From: JBBQYD01 sp942493075
Lineage (GTDB): Bacteria; Verrucomicrobiota; Verrucomicrobiia; Limisphaerales; UBA8199
Assembly (NCBI GenBank): GCA_942493075.1
Contig: OW818681.1
Location: forward strand, 1,488,001 to 1,552,000
Direction: 5' to 3'
DNA length: 64,000 nt
Under the pieces are notes generated by a model. The model was not told the origin of the DNA and made no database searches. It worked only from the letters and a program-made list of their open reading frames with translations. Position numbers and translations under genes: made by a program. Shown piece after piece: positions 61,531 to 64,000 of the stretch; within the stretch, counting starts at the first letter, position 1, and each line of letters starts with the position of its first letter.

Positions 61531-63386
61531 TCAAAACCATCATCCCTGCACGTGTTCTGCACTTCCTGGCCTTGGGCTTGGGAGTAATCCTTTCGCACAT
61601 CTCGAGCGCAGCAGACTGGTTCGTGGATAGTACCGCAGCAGGCAGCAATACAGGAATCACCTGGGCTGACGCTTGGAAGGACCTTGGATCTATAAAGTGG
61701 GGGCCCGGCGGTCTGGTCGCCGGAGATACTGTTTTCATTTCCGGGGGAGATTCAGGCAAGACCTACCGGGAGAGCTTGCGCACGGGAGTGGCAGGCTCCT
61801 CGAATGCTCCTATAACGATCCGGGTCGGACAGAATCAAGGCCATAACGGACCTGTGACGATCCTGGGCCAGGTGAGTATCAGGCACGACTGGGTCACGCT
61901 AAACGGCGGGAGGAACTCGGATGCGGAATGGCCAAAACAAATGCCGTTTACTCGCGAAAACCTGCTCCTGCTGCTGACTACGAACATAGGGCTTTCTGTG
62001 TGTTCGGAAAGCGGCCCATCTGTCCTCATGGAAGGCCTCTATGGCAACCGGTGCAGATGGGTTCGGACAGAATCGGGCCGGAACCATGGGATTCAACACT
62101 CTCACAAATCTAGATCCGGCAGTATCGTGACAAGTGCGGAGATCAGCTATTGCCTTGTTCGCTCCAATGCGTTTGATGGGATCAACTTTGTTTCGAATTC
62201 GGGAACGAACTGGCAAAGCCTGTTGGTCAGCTACTGTGTCAGCCACGACAATGGGGACGATAATGTTCAGGTCGCGGATTGCACTACGATTCACCATTGT
62301 TGGCTGGCAGGCCGGTTGAAGGGGTCACGCGTTGGACATCCGGATACGGTGCAGGCTGTCGGGGATTACTTCTGTCTCCACCACAACTACATATCCGGGG
62401 AGTGGAATAGCTGGGTGTTCTTCGAGTTCGGGTACAGTACGATTGGGGCCAGCGACATAGGGAATTGGCGCATTTATAATAATGTTTTTTATACCCCGGG
62501 CAAATGGCACAGCTCTGGTTATGGCATCAGCATTGGTACTCAGATGAACGGAGGAAGGCTCCAGAGCGAGTTCATCATGCCGGGGAAGGACGGTGGCATT
62601 GTGGAGGCCAAGGTTTGGAACAGAAAGCTCGTTCCAGGAGTCCATATGCGGTTGTGGGCCGCAAGTGAGAAGGGCAGTACCAACTTTGCCATTATGGAAC
62701 TGGTATCCAAGACCAACGAATACGATGTGGTGCTCAAGAACCTGGAGACCAGGGCTGGCGGCTACTCCGAGAACGTGGAACCCGGGACGCGTGTCTCGGC
62801 TACATGGCTCTCCCAGGCCGGGCCTGCCCCGGTCGTCTGCATGACCGTGCTGGATAACGTGAAGATCCCAAACATTTTCATAGTCAATAACACGTTTGCG
62901 AACGGGCCTCAAAGCAGCGTGCTTTTGCTAATTAGCAACCCGGCCCACGCTCGCAATGTGGGTCTCACTAACGCAGTGATAAAAAACAATATCTTTTACG
63001 ATGCAGCCGGGCGTGCTGCAAGTGAGGCGGTGTTGCTGAATGACCGTCACTTTACTTTGGTTTACTCACCCGAAGATTTGATCTTTGACTACAATGTAGT
63101 AGCAGGGCGCTCGAAAAGAGTCAGATACGGCACTCGCAGCTACCAGAACGTTCAGGAGCTTAACTTGCATACTGGCTTCAGGCATAACACTTCTCAGGAA
63201 CCTTTGTTTGAAGATTACGCCAGGGGGAATCTCGAATTGCGCGGCAGAGACACCGCGGCACGTGACGCCGGACAAGACCTGTCAGGCTTGGGACTGGTTG
63301 ACCTGGATTACGACATTCGAGGGGTAAAGCGGACGGGAAAATGGGATATGGGAGCATACGAGCATGAGAATCTCTCAGAAAACTAG
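61527..63386 (+). CDS. Secreted right-handed beta-helix protein 2
   Basis: 619 residues with a signal peptide (VLHFLALGLGVILSHISSAA). The mature part starts WFVDSTAAGSNTGITWADAW, very like the helix part of the protein at 49330 (TWYVDSAAPASN), followed by HDWVTLNGGRNS, AEISYCLVRSNAFDGINFVS, SYCVSHDNGDDNVQVADCTT, FIVNNTFANGPQSSVLLLI and a final WDMGAYEHEN. It has no FN3 domains. The fold is that of polysaccharide lyases/epimerases, but no catalytic set can be named by eye. Coupled to the polymerase gene, so it may modify or trim the polymer after export (inference). Confidence 0.88.
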   Translation: MIKTIIPARVLHFLALGLGVILSHISSAADWFVDSTAAGSNTGITWADAWKDLGSIKWGPGGLVAGDTVFISGGDSGKTYRESLRTGVAGSSNAPITIRVGQNQGHNGPVTILGQVSIRHDWVTLNGGRNSDAEWPKQMPFTRENLLLLLTTNIGLSVCSESGPSVLMEGLYGNRCRWVRTESGRNHGIQHSHKSRSGSIVTSAEISYCLVRSNAFDGINFVSNSGTNWQSLLVSYCVSHDNGDDNVQVADCTTIHHCWLAGRLKGSRVGHPDTVQAVGDYFCLHHNYISGEWNSWVFFEFGYSTIGASDIGNWRIYNNVFYTPGKWHSSGYGISIGTQMNGGRLQSEFIMPGKDGGIVEAKVWNRKLVPGVHMRLWAASEKGSTNFAIMELVSKTNEYDVVLKNLETRAGGYSENVEPGTRVSATWLSQAGPAPVVCMTVLDNVKIPNIFIVNNTFANGPQSSVLLLISNPAHARNVGLTNAVIKNNIFYDAAGRAASEAVLLNDRHFTLVYSPEDLIFDYNVVAGRSKRVRYGTRSYQNVQELNLHTGFRHNTSQEPLFEDYARGNLELRGRDTAARDAGQDLSGLGLVDLDYDIRGVKRTGKWDMGAYEHENLSEN

Positions 63387-63939
63387 AGCGCTCGCTAGCG
63401 CCACACCCAGGAACTGAAACGCGAACGATGGGGAGACGAGTTTCAACTGTAAGCGGATTGGTGGACTGGCGCCTTTGCCTCGGTTGTGGTGCCTGGCTCT
63501 CTTTTGCCTGGAAAACCGGCCGTTCAGCGAGCACTTCTTCCCGGATGGCTGTGGGGAGGACGCAGACATTTCCTGCGGTGATCCCTGGCACAGGCCTCCT
63601 GCAAACGGTGAGGCCGGGCGTTCGCTGATCCTGGCCCGCACGGAACGCGGGCGCGAAGTTCTTCGCCCCGCTGCCGGTTATTAAAGCTCGAGCCCTCCTC
63701 ACCGGACAATCTCGTCAAATCACAGCAGAATCTGCTTTCGAAGCGAGGCGCTATTTGGGGGAGAGTCCTCACGTTTGGATTGTTGGGTCTCCTGTATCCT
63801 ATCCTCGATACCGGGGCTTCGCACTTCTCAAAGCGTAGTTAGCCTGCCGTTGCGGGCAAAGGCAAAATCGGTTCCAGGCACGATAAGGCGCGTCATACAA
63901 AGGGGTCATTTGAAACCAAATACCAGAAGCTCAAACTCC
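63387..63939. other. Intergenic region downstream of the exopolysaccharide locus
   Basis: About 550 bases with only short overlapping ORFs on both strands that lack starts with ribosome sites and protein character. There is no clear terminator after the beta-helix gene. A weak inverted repeat GAGCGCTCGCTAGCGC occurs right after the stop (63387-63402). Confidence 0.4.
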
Positions 63940-64000
63940 ATGAATTCAGCCAAGCCCGCGGGAAGCCGCAGCGCTTCATCGCTCAGCTCCTCTGCCCATG
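63940..64000 (+). CDS. Possible start of an ORF running off the window
   Basis: From the ATG at 63940 the frame stays open to the edge (MNSAKPAGSRSASSLSSSAH), and it is also open upstream to a TTG at 63910. Too short to identify; Ser/Ala-rich. Confidence 0.25.
   Translation, partial: MNSAKPAGSRSASSLSSSAH

Noticed and set aside
34362..63386. Exosortase/PEP-CTERM locus
   Set aside because: Several genes are of that type (short Wza, FemAB), but no exosortase or PEP-CTERM tail was found; the secreted proteins end without PEP plus membrane segment plus Arg cluster.
63178..63702. 174-aa minus-strand ORF at the right end
   Set aside because: It overlaps the end of the beta-helix gene by 200 bases and has a basic, low-complexity composition typical of shadow frames.

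Overview
The window looks like chromosomal DNA of a free-living, Gram-negative, Verrucomicrobiota-type bacterium (inference). The reasons are the very large secreted LamG and beta-helix proteins, Rhs remnants with many short 7-base repeat arrays, a multihaem cytochrome next to a small DUF2231-like membrane protein, weak Shine-Dalgarno sites and an exopolysaccharide locus of the kind often seen with exosortases. No exosortase or PEP-CTERM anchor is present in the window, and I found no rRNA, tRNA or CRISPR array.

Layout. 1-1671 (minus): 5' part of a membrane GT-C/TPR protein. 1672-8702: a recombining accessory region. It holds two orphan Rhs C-terminal cassettes with unrelated tips and small downstream genes, three copies of a noncoding repeat module, five 7-bp repeat arrays, and a group II intron (4530-6436) whose borders can be read exactly because an unoccupied copy of its target lies at 2054/2055. 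8703-26806 (minus): an apparent secretion operon. In transcription order it encodes a SurA-like PPIase lipoprotein, a 659-aa secreted protein, a 2849-aa LamG/beta-helix/beta-propeller protein, a 1428-aa coiled-coil protein in the +1 frame (the last two are probably one frameshifted gene of about 4,290 codons), a 271-aa secreted protein and a GH5-like lipoprotein. 27348-28190 (minus): a trypsin-like lipoprotein. 28416-28902: a MITE-like element with 23-bp terminal inverted repeats and 9-bp target duplication. 28975-32599 (plus): a small histidine-rich membrane protein, a DUF2231-like membrane protein and a nine-haem cytochrome with cadherin-like and PKD domains. 32946-34088: a GNAT acetyltransferase and an M23 peptidase.

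34362-63386 (plus): a roughly 29-kb exopolysaccharide locus. It encodes a Wza-like export lipoprotein behind a sigma-54-like promoter, a NusG/RfaH-like antiterminator, the initiating sugar-phosphate transferase, a WlbA-like oxidoreductase and a WlbB-like acetyltransferase, a FemAB/GNAT protein, a Wzc-like protein with a degenerate Walker A motif, a four-helix-bundle gene boxed in by inverted 7-bp arrays, a deacetylase-GT4 fusion, three GT2 enzymes, two asparagine-synthase-like proteins, two secreted beta-helix proteins, a Wzx flippase, a DegT-type aminotransferase, a second and fused WlbA-WlbB protein, a LamG protein and a Wzy/WaaL-like polymerase. Together they could start, build, modify, flip, polymerise and export a polymer containing a diacetamido uronic acid-like sugar (inference). 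The last 600 bases hold no convincing gene except a possible ORF start at the edge.
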